A stretch of 64,000 nt of DNA from NCBI GenBank assembly GCA_963849005.1, contig CAWKGC010000028.1, positions 62,001-126,000 of the forward strand. Reading direction: 5' to 3'. The translations under genes were made by a program, and so were the position numbers. Source of the stretch: CAWKGC01 sp963849005. Its GTDB lineage: Bacteria; Pseudomonadota; Gammaproteobacteria; Burkholderiales; Usitatibacteraceae. The notes beneath the pieces were generated by a model that did no database searches, was not told where the DNA came from, and worked only from the letters and a program-made list of their open reading frames with translations. Positions 52,048 through 61,588 of the stretch are shown here, piece after piece (the stretch's first letter is position 1; every line of letters begins with the position of its first letter).

Positions 52048-52064
52048 GGTATCGACTCGATACC
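52048..52064. promoter_or_regulatory. Perfect 17-bp palindrome in the gap before the histone-like gene
   Basis: GGTATCGACTCGATACC is a perfect palindrome with one central base and shares its TATCGA..CGATA core with the sites near the MarR gene. It is the main feature of the 313-base gap 52008-52320. The same gap has TTGACA at 52097-52102 and TAGAAT at 52138-52143, but their spacing does not make one standard promoter. I see no gene in it. Confidence 0.5.
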
Positions 52065-52320
52065 ATTATGTCCCGAGTTGGTTCAAATAATCGCTCTTGA
52101 CATCGGGCAAACGCGCTGTGTGCCGCACTTTCTGACATAGAATCCGCTTCACCAAGCAAGACCGCGCTTCCATGCACCTCGGGAATCGCGGCGTTGCAGG
52201 AAAACCATCGCCGAAAGGCGACCGTTCGATGCAAACCCGAAGCTTGGTAGTGCTAGTGCAAGGCATCCCGCCTGAGCAGCACGAACGACAATTCGGATAA
52301 CAGTCGAAAGGAGTCTTACG

Positions 52321-52707
52321 ATGGCAACAGCAAAAAAGAAGCCCGCGGCAAAGAAACCGGCCGCCAAGAAGAAAACCGCAGCGAAGAAGCCCGCCGCCAA
52401 GAAGAAGGCTGCGAAAAAGCCGGCCGCTAAGAGGAAAGTAGCGAAGAAGCCTGCAAAGAGGAAAGCGGCGAAGAAAAAAGTAGCCAAGAAGAAGACGGCG
52501 AAGAAAAAAGTAGCCAAGAAGAAAACGGCGAAAAAGAAGGTCGCCAAGAAAAAAGCGGCGAAAAAGCCCGCGAAAAAAAAGGCGGCTAAAAAGCCGGCCA
52601 AGAAAAAAGCGGCGAAAAAGCCCGCGATGAAGAAGGCAGCGCCGGCCAGGCCGATGGCCCCGGCGGTCACTCCTGTCATCACGCCGCTGATCAAGCCGAT
52701 GAGCTGA
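52321..52707 (+). CDS. Histone H1-like lysine-rich DNA-binding protein
   Basis: A 128-residue protein made almost wholly of Lys, Ala and Pro in KKPAAKK and KKKVAKKKTA units (the latter decamer three times), like the C-terminal tail of eukaryotic H1 and bacterial AlgP/BpH1-type proteins. It should bind DNA non-specifically and compact the nucleoid. The last 25 residues break the pattern (APARPMAPAVTPVITPLIKPMS). AAAGGAG precedes the ATG. Low-complexity DNA here is prone to length change. A long terminator structure follows. Confidence 0.85.
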   Translation: MATAKKKPAAKKPAAKKKTAAKKPAAKKKAAKKPAAKRKVAKKPAKRKAAKKKVAKKKTAKKKVAKKKTAKKKVAKKKAAKKPAKKKAAKKPAKKKAAKKPAMKKAAPARPMAPAVTPVITPLIKPMS

Positions 52708-52739
52708 TCGAGGGCCATCCCTCTCAGTTCGACGGCTTG

Positions 52740-52834
52740 AGCCCGAACTCGAGGCGCTGTCTCCTGGTTTGAATGCCTTCCGCCCAATCGGAAGGCGCAG
52801 GGGCAGCGCCTCGGACTCGGGTTTCTTGTTTTTA
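52740..52834. terminator. Branched terminator between histone-like gene and thpR
   Basis: CGAGGCGCTG (52750-52759) pairs with CAGCGCCTCG (52804-52813), with an outer CCCGA/TCGGG pair extending the stem and an inner hairpin GCCTTCCG/CGGAAGGC (52775-52796). TTTCTTGTTTTT follows at 52822-52833, overlapping the thpR stop codon. It should end transcription of the histone-like gene. Confidence 0.6.
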
Positions 52835-53347
52835 CCGCCGCCCGCCCTGCGGCCAGCACCCGATCTGCTCGTAGCCGCCCTTGCCAAGGTCGGACCGCAC
52901 CAGGCAGAACCCGCGGAATCGCAGCAGGATCGGGGCGCATCGCTCCTCGGGGATTGCCTCGGCCACGCCGCGCGCGAGCGTCAAGTGCGGGAAGTACGGG
53001 CGGTCCTCCAGCTGCACGCCGCAATCGCGCGCTACGGCGGCAAGCGACTCCCGGAGGCGCCCGAGGGATCCCGGCACTTCGCGAGGCGCCATCCACGCGA
53101 CCTTCGCCTTCCGCCAGCAGCCGATGCGCGACATCGCCAGTTCGATGTTCTCTTCGGGCAGCCGTCCGGCAGCGGCCTCAAGGCCTGCGATCGTCGGCGC
53201 GTCCACTTCGCCCAGGAACACGAGCGTGAGATGAAGCATGTCCCGGGCGACCGGGCGGCCCCTGGCGCGCGCCGCGACGTCGATTGCCAGCGTGTGCAGC
53301 GCGCTGCGCTGCGCTTCTCCAGGCCAGAGCGCGAAGAACGCCCGCAC
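52832..53347 (-). CDS. thpR: RNA 2',3'-cyclic phosphodiesterase (LigT family)
   Basis: A 171-residue member of the 2H phosphoesterase family. It starts MRAFFALWPGEAQR and holds two HxTx motifs, MLHLTLVFLG and FPHLTLARG, about 85 residues apart, which form the active site. It follows mgtE in the leftward direction with a four-base gap. Confidence 0.9.
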   Translation of the reverse strand: MRAFFALWPGEAQRSALHTLAIDVAARARGRPVARDMLHLTLVFLGEVDAPTIAGLEAAAGRLPEENIELAMSRIGCWRKAKVAWMAPREVPGSLGRLRESLAAVARDCGVQLEDRPYFPHLTLARGVAEAIPEERCAPILLRFRGFCLVRSDLGKGGYEQIGCWPQGGRR

Positions 53348-53351
53348 GATC

Positions 53352-54848
53352 CTAGACCAGGAAGAGCGTCGCCAGCCCGAGGAAGATGAAGAACCCCATG
53401 CTGTCGGTGACGAAGGTGAGGAACACGCTCGAGCCGATCGCGGGATCCCGGCCGAAGCGCTCCATCACCATGGGAATGAAGATCCCGGCAAGCGCGGCGA
53501 CCACGAGATTGAGCAGCATCGCCGCCGCCATTACCCCTCCCAGCGCGGCATTGCGATAGAGCAGCCACGCGACGATCCCGAGGACGCCGCCCCACACGAG
53601 GCCGTTCAGCACGCTGATGCCAAGCTCCTTCGCGAGCAGGCGCCGCGCATTTCCGGGGCTCACCTGCCCCAGCGCCAGCGAGCGGACGATCAGGGTCGTG
53701 GTCTGGTTGCCGGAGTTGCCGCCGATGCCGGCCACGATAGGCATGAGCGCGGCCAGCGCGGCGAGCTTCTCGATGGAGCCCTCGAACGCGCCCACGACGC
53801 GCGAGGCGAAGAACGCCGTGCACAGGTTGATCGCCAGCCACGGCCCGCGATTCTTGGCACTCGTCCAGACGCTCGAGAAGAGGTCCTCCTCCTCGCGCAA
53901 TCCCCCCGCGGCCAGTTCCTGCGCCTCCTGCCGCTCGCGCAGGTAGTCCATCACCGCGTCGACCGTGATGCGCGCGACCAGTTTGCCGGACACGTCGACC
54001 ACCGGCGCGCTCACCAGGTCGTAGCGCTCGAAGGCCTTGGCGGCGTCGTCCGCCTCGCTCTCCGGCGTGAACGACACGATCTCGTGGTCGTATAGCGTCG
54101 CCACCTCGGTCTCGGGATCGCTGACGAGCAGCTTCTTCAGGGGCAATGCCCCCTGGAGGTGGTCGTCGCGATCGACCACGAAGAGCGCATCGGTCTGGCC
54201 GGGCAATTCGTCGAACCGGCGCAGGTAGCGAAGCGCCACCTCGCAGGTGACGTCGTCGCGCAGGCTCACCACCTCGAAGTCCATCAGGGCGCCGACCGTC
54301 CCTTCGGCCCAGGACAGCGCCGACTGCAGCTGCTCGCGCTCCCCGGCTTCCTGCGCCTCGATGATGTCCTGGACGACTTCATGCGGGAGGTCGGGAGCAA
54401 GGTCGGCGATCTCGTCGGCATCGAGGCTTTCCGTGGCGGCGAGGATCTCCTCGCTGTCCATGTCGGCGAGCAGCGTTTCGCGCACCGGCTCGGAGACTTC
54501 CAGCAGGATGTCGCCATCGCGATCGCTTCGCACCAGCCCCCAGGCCAGCAGGCGGTCGGCCAGCGGCAGTCCCTCGAGGATGTAGGCAACGTCCGCCGGA
54601 TGCAGCGCCTCGAGCCGCTTTTGCAGCTCGACGGTGTTCTGCTTGTGGACCAGCCCCTCGACCAGTTCCGGCCGACGCTTGTCCTGCTCGCCCTGCCGGT
54701 GCACGAGCCCCTCGACGAGCCGCTGCTTGTCGAGGAGGCGCACCACCGCTTCAAGGTGTTCCTGCGGCGTCGCGGAAGGCTTGGGTTGCTTGGGGCGCTG
54801 TGCCATGGCGTGGGGTGTGGCGCCAAGGGGGTCCGGGCGCCGCGACAT
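53352..54848 (-). CDS. mgtE: Magnesium transporter MgtE
   Basis: A 498-residue Mg2+ channel/transporter: N-domain (LHPADVAYILEGLPLADRLL), paired CBS domains (around residues 170-300), and a C-terminal membrane domain with five helices and the pore motif AGIGGNSGNQTTTL. The repeated VEGLVH segments near residue 45-70 are normal for the betaproteobacterial family. Two starts are possible, 54848 and 54806; neither has a clear Shine-Dalgarno. Confidence 0.93.
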   Translation of the reverse strand: MSRRPDPLGATPHAMAQRPKQPKPSATPQEHLEAVVRLLDKQRLVEGLVHRQGEQDKRRPELVEGLVHKQNTVELQKRLEALHPADVAYILEGLPLADRLLAWGLVRSDRDGDILLEVSEPVRETLLADMDSEEILAATESLDADEIADLAPDLPHEVVQDIIEAQEAGEREQLQSALSWAEGTVGALMDFEVVSLRDDVTCEVALRYLRRFDELPGQTDALFVVDRDDHLQGALPLKKLLVSDPETEVATLYDHEIVSFTPESEADDAAKAFERYDLVSAPVVDVSGKLVARITVDAVMDYLRERQEAQELAAGGLREEEDLFSSVWTSAKNRGPWLAINLCTAFFASRVVGAFEGSIEKLAALAALMPIVAGIGGNSGNQTTTLIVRSLALGQVSPGNARRLLAKELGISVLNGLVWGGVLGIVAWLLYRNAALGGVMAAAMLLNLVVAALAGIFIPMVMERFGRDPAIGSSVFLTFVTDSMGFFIFLGLATLFLV

Positions 54849-54884
54849 TGTAGGCCGCGCGAAGCGCCAGCGGCACCCGGGTGA

Positions 54885-55583
54885 TCAGGGAATCTCGGCG
54901 CCGGGCATCCGCGCGAGGAGGATATCGGTCTTTTTCGCCAGCCAGGCAGAGTCGCGGTGACGGTCGTAGAAGCGGGGATTGGGCACCATCGCGGCCATGC
55001 GCGCCGCCTGTTCCGCGGACAAGGCCGCCGCGCTCACTGAAAAATAGTGGCGGGCGGCCGCCTCGGCGCCGAACACGCCGTCGCCCCACTCGATCACGTT
55101 CAGGTAGATCTCGAAGATGCGGCGCTTGTCGAGGAGGTTTTCCAGCATCACCGTGATGATCGCCTCCTGGCCCTTTCGCCATGGGCTGCGCTCGCCGGAA
55201 AGGAAGAGGTTCTTGGCAAGCTGCTGGGAAATCGTCGAGCCGCCCGCCACCACCTTGCCGCGCTTCCGGTTCTTCTCGTGCGCTTTCTGGATCGCCTCCC
55301 AGTCAAAGCCCTCGTGGTCGAGGAACTTGCCGTCCTCGGCGGAGATGATGGCGCGCTTCAACTGGACGGAGATGCGCTGGTAGGGCACCCACTGGTGCTT
55401 GAGCGCCGCCTTGGGATCCTTCTCGCGAAGCCGGTCGAGCCGCGATGCCATGAAGGCGGTCAGGTCGGGGTTGTGGTCTCGCCACCACCAGATGCGCGCG
55501 GCAAAGGAGGCCTGCCATGCCAGGATCAACGCGAGGAGCGCCGCGAAGAGCCACAGCGCGATGCGCAGCAAGCGCCTCGCCAT
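54885..55583 (-). CDS. mtgA: Monofunctional peptidoglycan glycosyltransferase
   Basis: A 232-residue membrane-anchored enzyme that polymerises lipid II. One N-terminal helix (LWLFAALLALILAWQASFA) and the family-51 motifs AIISAEDGKFLDHEGFDW (with the catalytic Glu), GGSTISQQLAKNLFLS and RIFEIYLNVIEWGDGVFG. The frame is open upstream into aroE; the start at 55583 overlaps the aroE stop by one base. Confidence 0.93.
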   Translation of the reverse strand: MARRLLRIALWLFAALLALILAWQASFAARIWWWRDHNPDLTAFMASRLDRLREKDPKAALKHQWVPYQRISVQLKRAIISAEDGKFLDHEGFDWEAIQKAHEKNRKRGKVVAGGSTISQQLAKNLFLSGERSPWRKGQEAIITVMLENLLDKRRIFEIYLNVIEWGDGVFGAEAAARHYFSVSAAALSAEQAARMAAMVPNPRFYDRHRDSAWLAKKTDILLARMPGAEIP

Positions 55584-56394
55584 CAGGCCGCGCGCAGCGT
55601 GTCGATCGCGGCGCGCGTGTCCGGGCGCACGCCGTGCCAGACCAGGAACGACTCGGCCGCCTGTTCGACCAGCATTCCCAGCCCGTCGCAGGCTTGCGCT
55701 CCCGCCGAACGCGCGAAGGCGAGGAACCCTTCGGATGCCTTGCCGTAGACCATGTCGTACGCGAGCGCGCCCGGCGCGAAGTTCGCCGCCGTCACCGGCG
55801 GCAAGGCTCCCTGCAGTCCCGCCGAAGTCGAATTGATCACCAGGTCGAAGGATAGGCGGGAGGCCTGGTCGAGATCGCGCGCGCTGATCGGCCCGAGGGA
55901 GGAAAACTTCGCGGCAAGTTCGGCCGCGCGCGCATAGCCGCGATTTGCGACCACCAGTTCTCGGGGGCCGAGCGCGAGCAGCGGGGCGATCGCGCCGCGG
56001 GCGGCGCCGCCCGCGCCAAGCAGCGAGCACCCGTGCGCCGGCAATGTCGCGGCCGAGGTTGCTGCGCCAGGTCGCGCACCAGCCCGGCCCCATCGGTGTT
56101 GTCGCCCGCAATGCCGCCGTCGCGAAAATCGAGGCAGTTCACCGCATCGGCAAGCAGCGCGCGCGCGCTCAATCGGGTGGCCAGCGCCCGCGCCTCCGCC
56201 TTGAATGGCAGGGTGACGTTGGCGCCGCGGCCCCCTTCGGCAATGAACGCCTTGACCGCGTCTGCGAATCCACCGATCGGCGCGAGCCGCGCCTCATACG
56301 AAAGCGCCCGCCCCGTCTGCGCGGCAAACAGCGCGTGGATGCGTGGCGACAGGCTGTGGGAAACGGGGTTGCCGAAAACGGCAAATCGATCCAT
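55583..56394 (-). CDS. aroE: Shikimate dehydrogenase, two frameshifts as given
   Basis: An enzyme of aromatic amino acid synthesis that reduces 3-dehydroshikimate with NADPH. FAVFGNPVSHSLSPRIH, GANVTLPFKAEA, GDNTDGAGLVRDL and the nucleotide motif LLGAGGAARGAI are all present but in three frames. Two breaks, near 56072 (before NLGRDIAGARV) and near 56031 (before LLGAGGAARG), each act as one extra base; removing two bases from 55583-56394 gives 270 codons, the usual size. Since the flanking parts are well conserved, sequence errors seem likelier than decay. Confidence 0.85.
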
Positions 56395-56459
56395 CCGTTG
56401 GTCCGGGAATGAAAGGAGCGTGGCCATCATGATAACCGCCGGCCGCTTGCGCCTTGCGC

Positions 56460-56544
56460 TGCACGGGCATGTGCACGGTTGCCATATATAACGACTGAGC
56501 AGGCCTGTCCGGCCTGCATCAGCCCATCGCACTAAAACGGTGCT
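56460..56544 (+). promoter_or_regulatory. NtrC-binding sites upstream of glnA
   Basis: CGCACTAAAACGGTGCT (56528-56544) agrees with the NtrC consensus TGCACCAAAATGGTGCA at 13 of 17 positions and lies about 125 bases before the predicted sigma-54 start. A weaker site, TGCAC-N6-GTGCA at 56460-56475, has a spacer one base short. The rest of the 330-base gap 56395-56724 has no gene. Confidence 0.6.
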
Positions 56545-56634
56545 CTTGGTAGAATGTCGCCCTCGAGTAGTGCGGAGAGGCGCGGACGATCGCCTTTATC
56601 CCATTTGCATCATAGGCTTACGGAGTGCTGGTCG

Positions 56635-56650
56635 TGGCATGTTTTCTGCT
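56635..56650 (+). promoter_or_regulatory. Sigma-54 promoter of glnA
   Basis: TGGCATGTTTTCTGCT has the invariant GG and GC ten bases apart and matches the -24/-12 consensus TGGCAC-N5-TTGCT closely. Transcription would start near 56661, about 64 bases before glnA. Confidence 0.75.
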
Positions 56651-56724
56651 ACCCCAAAGGCTCAGCAAAAAAATTCCCGCTTGCATTCCCCATTGTTGGG
56701 CGCTCACCTCACCAGGAGAAAACC

Positions 56725-58134
56725 ATGGCAACCGCCGACGTCTTCAAGATGATCAAGGAAAACGAAGTCAAGTTCGTCGACTTCCGCTTCACCGACACCA
56801 AGGGCAAGGAGCAGCACGTTTCGGTGCCGGTAAAGGCGTTCAATGAAGACAAGTTCGTTTCCGGCCATGCTTTCGACGGCTCCTCGATCGCCGGATGGAA
56901 GGGCATCGAGGCATCCGACATGATCCTCATGCCCGACCCGGAAACCGCGCGCATGGATCCCTTCTACGACGAGCCCACGCTGGTCTTGTCCTGCGACGTT
57001 CACGAGCCGTCCACCGGCAAGGGCTATGACCGCGACCCGCGCTCGCTCGCCCGCCGCGGCGAGGCCTACCTCAAGTCGTCCGGCATTGGCGATGTCGCGT
57101 ATTTCGGCCCGGAGCCCGAGTTTTTCGTTTTCGACGCGGTCGAGTGGTCCGTCGACATGTCGGGAAGCTATTGCAAGGTGTTCTCCGAAGAGGCGCCCTG
57201 GTCCACCGCGGAGAAATTCGAGGGCGGCAACCTCGGCCATCGTCCGCCGGTCAAGGGCGGCTACTTCCCGGTCCCTCCGGTCGATTCGCTGCAGGACATC
57301 CGCTCCTCGATGTGCCTGGCGCTCGAAGAGCAGGGCGTCGAAGTCGAAGTGCACCACCACGAAGTGGCAGGCCCGGGCCAGTGCGAGATCGGCACCAAGT
57401 TCGAGTCGCTGGTCAAGCGCGCCGACTGGCTGCAGATCCTGAAGTACACGGTATGGAACGTGGCGCGCTCCTACGGCAAGACCGCGACCTTCATGCCCAA
57501 GCCGGTGGTCGGCGACAACGGCTCCGGCATGCACGTGCACATGTCGATCTGGAAGGACGGCAAGAACCTGTTTGCGGGAGACGGCTACGCAGGGCTTTCC
57601 GATTTCGCGCTCTACTACATCGGCGGCGTCATCAAGCACGCGCGCGCGCTGAACGCGATCACCAACCCGGGCACCAACTCCTACAAGCGCCTCGTTCCCG
57701 GCTTCGAAGCCCCGACATTGCTCGCCTACTCGGCGCGCAACCGCTCGGCGTCGATCCGCATCCCGTTCGTGAACAGCCCGAAGGCGCGCCGCATCGAAGT
57801 GCGCTTCCCGGACCCGACTGCGAACCCCTATCTCGCGTTCACGGCGCTGATGATGGCAGGCCTCGACGGCGTGCAGAACAAGATCCACCCCGGCGAGCCG
57901 TCCGACAAGAACCTCTACGACCTGCCGCCCGAAGAAGAAGCCAAGATCCCGACCGTGTGTTTCTCGCTCGACCAGGCGCTCGGCTACCTCGACAAGGACC
58001 GCGAGTTCCTGACCCGCGGCGGCGTGTTCTCCAATTCAATGATCGACGCGTACATCGCACTCAAGATGGAAGAGGTCACGCGATTCCGCATGACCACCCA
58101 TCCGGTCGAGTACGACATGTACTACTCGCTCTGA
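56725..58134 (+). CDS. glnA: Glutamine synthetase, type I
   Basis: A 469-residue enzyme that makes glutamine from glutamate and ammonia, the length of the enterobacterial subunit. FDGSSIAGW, the metal and ammonia motifs GPEPEFFVFD and HHHEVAGPGQ, GSGMHVHMS, and NLYDLPPEE with the tyrosine that is adenylylated by GlnE in this class. AGGAGA precedes the ATG at 56725; the frame is open further upstream but lies in the promoter. NtrB-NtrC, which would activate it, are encoded just downstream. Confidence 0.97.
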   Translation: MATADVFKMIKENEVKFVDFRFTDTKGKEQHVSVPVKAFNEDKFVSGHAFDGSSIAGWKGIEASDMILMPDPETARMDPFYDEPTLVLSCDVHEPSTGKGYDRDPRSLARRGEAYLKSSGIGDVAYFGPEPEFFVFDAVEWSVDMSGSYCKVFSEEAPWSTAEKFEGGNLGHRPPVKGGYFPVPPVDSLQDIRSSMCLALEEQGVEVEVHHHEVAGPGQCEIGTKFESLVKRADWLQILKYTVWNVARSYGKTATFMPKPVVGDNGSGMHVHMSIWKDGKNLFAGDGYAGLSDFALYYIGGVIKHARALNAITNPGTNSYKRLVPGFEAPTLLAYSARNRSASIRIPFVNSPKARRIEVRFPDPTANPYLAFTALMMAGLDGVQNKIHPGEPSDKNLYDLPPEEEAKIPTVCFSLDQALGYLDKDREFLTRGGVFSNSMIDAYIALKMEEVTRFRMTTHPVEYDMYYSL

Positions 58135-58159
58135 AACGCCGCCGGAATGGAGAACGGGA

Positions 58160-58185
58160 AAGGGCGGGGTTACCCGCCCTTTTTT
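58160..58185 (+). terminator. Rho-independent terminator after glnA
   Basis: AAGGGCGGG and CCCGCCCTT form a 9-bp stem with a GTTA loop, followed by six T residues, 26 bases after the glnA stop. Confidence 0.9.
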
Positions 58186-58340
58186 CTTTCGCGCGGCGAA
58201 TTCGGCGGCCGTACTTGTGGTCTGCCTGCTCCGGAACCACAAGATGTTGCGTTATCCACAGGCTAGGTCATTGATCTTGTTGATTTTTTCAAGAATGCTC
58301 CCGTATGCTTACCGGCCCACCCGGGGAAAGGGAGCCTGCC

Positions 58341-58973
58341 ATGAAACGCCTGGTCATCACGGGTCTCACGATCACCGCTGCCACGTTCGCGTTCGCGCAG
58401 ACGACGATCTACAAGCACGTGGACGAGCAAGGGCGAGTGACCTACTCGAATGTGCCGATCAAGGGCGCGGCAATTCTCGAGCTCGATCCGATCATGACGC
58501 TGCCCGGCTTGCCGGGCGATCGCGTCGCGGCGGAGAAGGCCGCCGCCACGGCAGCGGCGGAAAAGCCCGTCGCGGCAAATGCGTCCGAGGCTGCGCCACC
58601 GCCTGCGGAAAAAGCGCAGAAGCCGCAGCGCACCGCCTTGGTCACCGCGACGGCCTATCCCAACGTCGACAGCGCCACCCAGCGCAAGCGCGACGATGTG
58701 CGCCGCCGCATCCTCGAAGAGGAGCTGCGGCAGGAGGAGAAGTTGCTTGCCGAGGTCCGCGGCCAGCTCCTGGAGGAACAGCGGAACCCCACGCTCGTCC
58801 AGGCGGTGCGCCTCGCCCAGGAAGCAACGCAACCGACCCCGGCGCAGCAACTCGAGATGCGCCGCTCGGTCGAGAAGGCCTCGACGAAGATCCGCACGCT
58901 CCAGCAAAGCGCCGGCCAGCACGAAAAGAACCTCGACGCGATCCGCAAGGAAATCTCCGCGCTGAGGAACTGA
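58341..58973 (+). CDS. DUF4124-domain periplasmic protein
   Basis: A 210-residue protein with a signal peptide (LVITGLTITAATFAFAQ), a DUF4124 domain (TIYKHVDEQGRVTYSNVP), an alanine/proline linker and a C-terminal Arg/Glu/Gln-rich coiled coil (from residue 110). GGGAG precedes the ATG at 58341. It sits between glnA and ntrB, where a protein of this family is not known to contribute to nitrogen control. Confidence 0.78.
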   Translation: MKRLVITGLTITAATFAFAQTTIYKHVDEQGRVTYSNVPIKGAAILELDPIMTLPGLPGDRVAAEKAAATAAAEKPVAANASEAAPPPAEKAQKPQRTALVTATAYPNVDSATQRKRDDVRRRILEEELRQEEKLLAEVRGQLLEEQRNPTLVQAVRLAQEATQPTPAQQLEMRRSVEKASTKIRTLQQSAGQHEKNLDAIRKEISALRN

Positions 58974-59022
58974 GCCACGCGGGCGCTGCCCGCCGCGCTT
59001 CGCAGACTCCTGTTTCGCACGC

Positions 59023-59062
59023 CTGCGCCGGCCCTTGTCGCTGGCGCAGAATTTGCTTTTTT
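59023..59062 (+). terminator. Possible weak terminator before ntrB
   Basis: CTGCGCC and GGCGCAG form a 7-bp stem with a 13-base loop, and a run of six T follows seven bases later. The distance between stem and T run is larger than usual, so this is doubtful. Confidence 0.3.
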
Positions 59063-59076
59063 CCGACTGCCGCTGA

Positions 59077-60144
59077 ATGAACGCGAGCGCCTATCCCGGA
59101 CTCGAGTTGCTGTCTACGGCGGTGCTGATGCTCGATGGAGAGCTGCGCGTGCGCTATGCCAATCCGGCGGCGGAAAACCTCCTCGCGCAAGGCCGGAAGC
59201 ACCTGCTTGGCCTCGAGATCCACAAGGCCTTGCCGGGAAACCTGGCGTTCCACGCGATCCTCAGGCAGGCGCTCGAATGGAACGCGGGGTACAACGAGCA
59301 CGAGGCCAGCCTCGAGGTGGCGGGACAGGCGATGCGCCTTCATTGCGCGGTGAGCCCGATCGATCACGATGGCGCGCGGCTGCTCGTCGAATTGCTCCCG
59401 CTCGAGCAGCAGCTGAAGATCGCCCGAGAGGAGAAGCTGCTTGAACAACAGAGCATGAACCGCGAACTGCTGCGCAACCTGGCGCACGAAATCAAGAATC
59501 CCCTGGGCGGCATCCGCGGAAGCGCCCAGCTTCTCGAGCGCGAGCTTCCCGAGCCGGAACTCAAGGAATTCACCCAGGTGATCGTGAAGGAGGCCGATCG
59601 CCTCCAGGCATTGATGAACCGCCTGCTCGCCCCGAGCCGCCTCCCGCAACTCGCTTCGGTGAACATCCACGAGGTGACCGAACGCGTGCGCGCGCTGGTG
59701 CTGGCGGAGTTCTCCGACGGCCTCACGGTGCGGCGCGACTACGACACCAGCCTGCCCGAGATCACGGCGGATCGCGAACAGTTGATCCAGGCCCTGCTCA
59801 ATGTCGCGCGCAACGCGGCTCAGGCCATGCAGGGCAAGGGCGAGATCGGGTTCGTCACGCGCATCGTCCGCCAGGTGACGCTTGCGAGGGAGCGTTTCCG
59901 CCATGCGATCCTGGTGCAGATCATCGACAACGGGCCGGGCGTGCCGGCCGCGCTGCAAGACCGCATTTTCTATCCGCTCGTCACCGGGCGTGACGGCGGG
60001 ACCGGGCTAGGGCTGTCGCTCGCGCAGGACTACGTGAACCGCCACCACGGCGTCATCGAGTTCGAGAGCGTGCCGGGCCGGACCTGTTTCTCCATCCTCC
60101 TGCCGGTGCGCGACAACGTTGTGCCCGCCGGCGCGCCGCATTGA
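59077..60144 (+). CDS. ntrB: Nitrogen regulation sensor histidine kinase NtrB
   Basis: A 355-residue cytoplasmic kinase: an N-terminal PAS domain (ELLSTAVLMLDGELRVRYAN), the phosphoacceptor motif RNLAHEIKNPLGGIRGSAQ, and the ATPase boxes NVARNAAQAM, IIDNGPGVP and GGTGLGLSLAQ. It senses PII (GlnB) state and phosphorylates NtrC. It follows glnA and a DUF4124 gene and precedes ntrC by 37 bases. Confidence 0.95.
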   Translation: MNASAYPGLELLSTAVLMLDGELRVRYANPAAENLLAQGRKHLLGLEIHKALPGNLAFHAILRQALEWNAGYNEHEASLEVAGQAMRLHCAVSPIDHDGARLLVELLPLEQQLKIAREEKLLEQQSMNRELLRNLAHEIKNPLGGIRGSAQLLERELPEPELKEFTQVIVKEADRLQALMNRLLAPSRLPQLASVNIHEVTERVRALVLAEFSDGLTVRRDYDTSLPEITADREQLIQALLNVARNAAQAMQGKGEIGFVTRIVRQVTLARERFRHAILVQIIDNGPGVPAALQDRIFYPLVTGRDGGTGLGLSLAQDYVNRHHGVIEFESVPGRTCFSILLPVRDNVVPAGAPH

Positions 60145-60181
60145 AACGCGCCCCCCGGGCAAGCCAAGGACGCAAAGCCAA

Positions 60182-61584
<1,403 letters not shown>

Positions 61585-61588
<4 letters not shown>

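Noticed and set aside
52149..53096. Minus-strand frame rich in Phe, Ala and Leu opposite the histone-like gene
   Set aside because: It is the antisense of the AAG/GCC-rich lysine-alanine repeats and not a plausible membrane protein.
54610..54730. Repeat invasion of mgtE, suggested by two VEGLVH segments and RRPELVEG
   Set aside because: The N-terminal region of betaproteobacterial MgtE normally has a tandem of this kind, so an inserted repeat is not needed.
58268..58284. TTGATCTTGTTGAT before the DUF4124 gene as an FNR box
   Set aside because: The two TTGAT halves are in direct and not inverted orientation.
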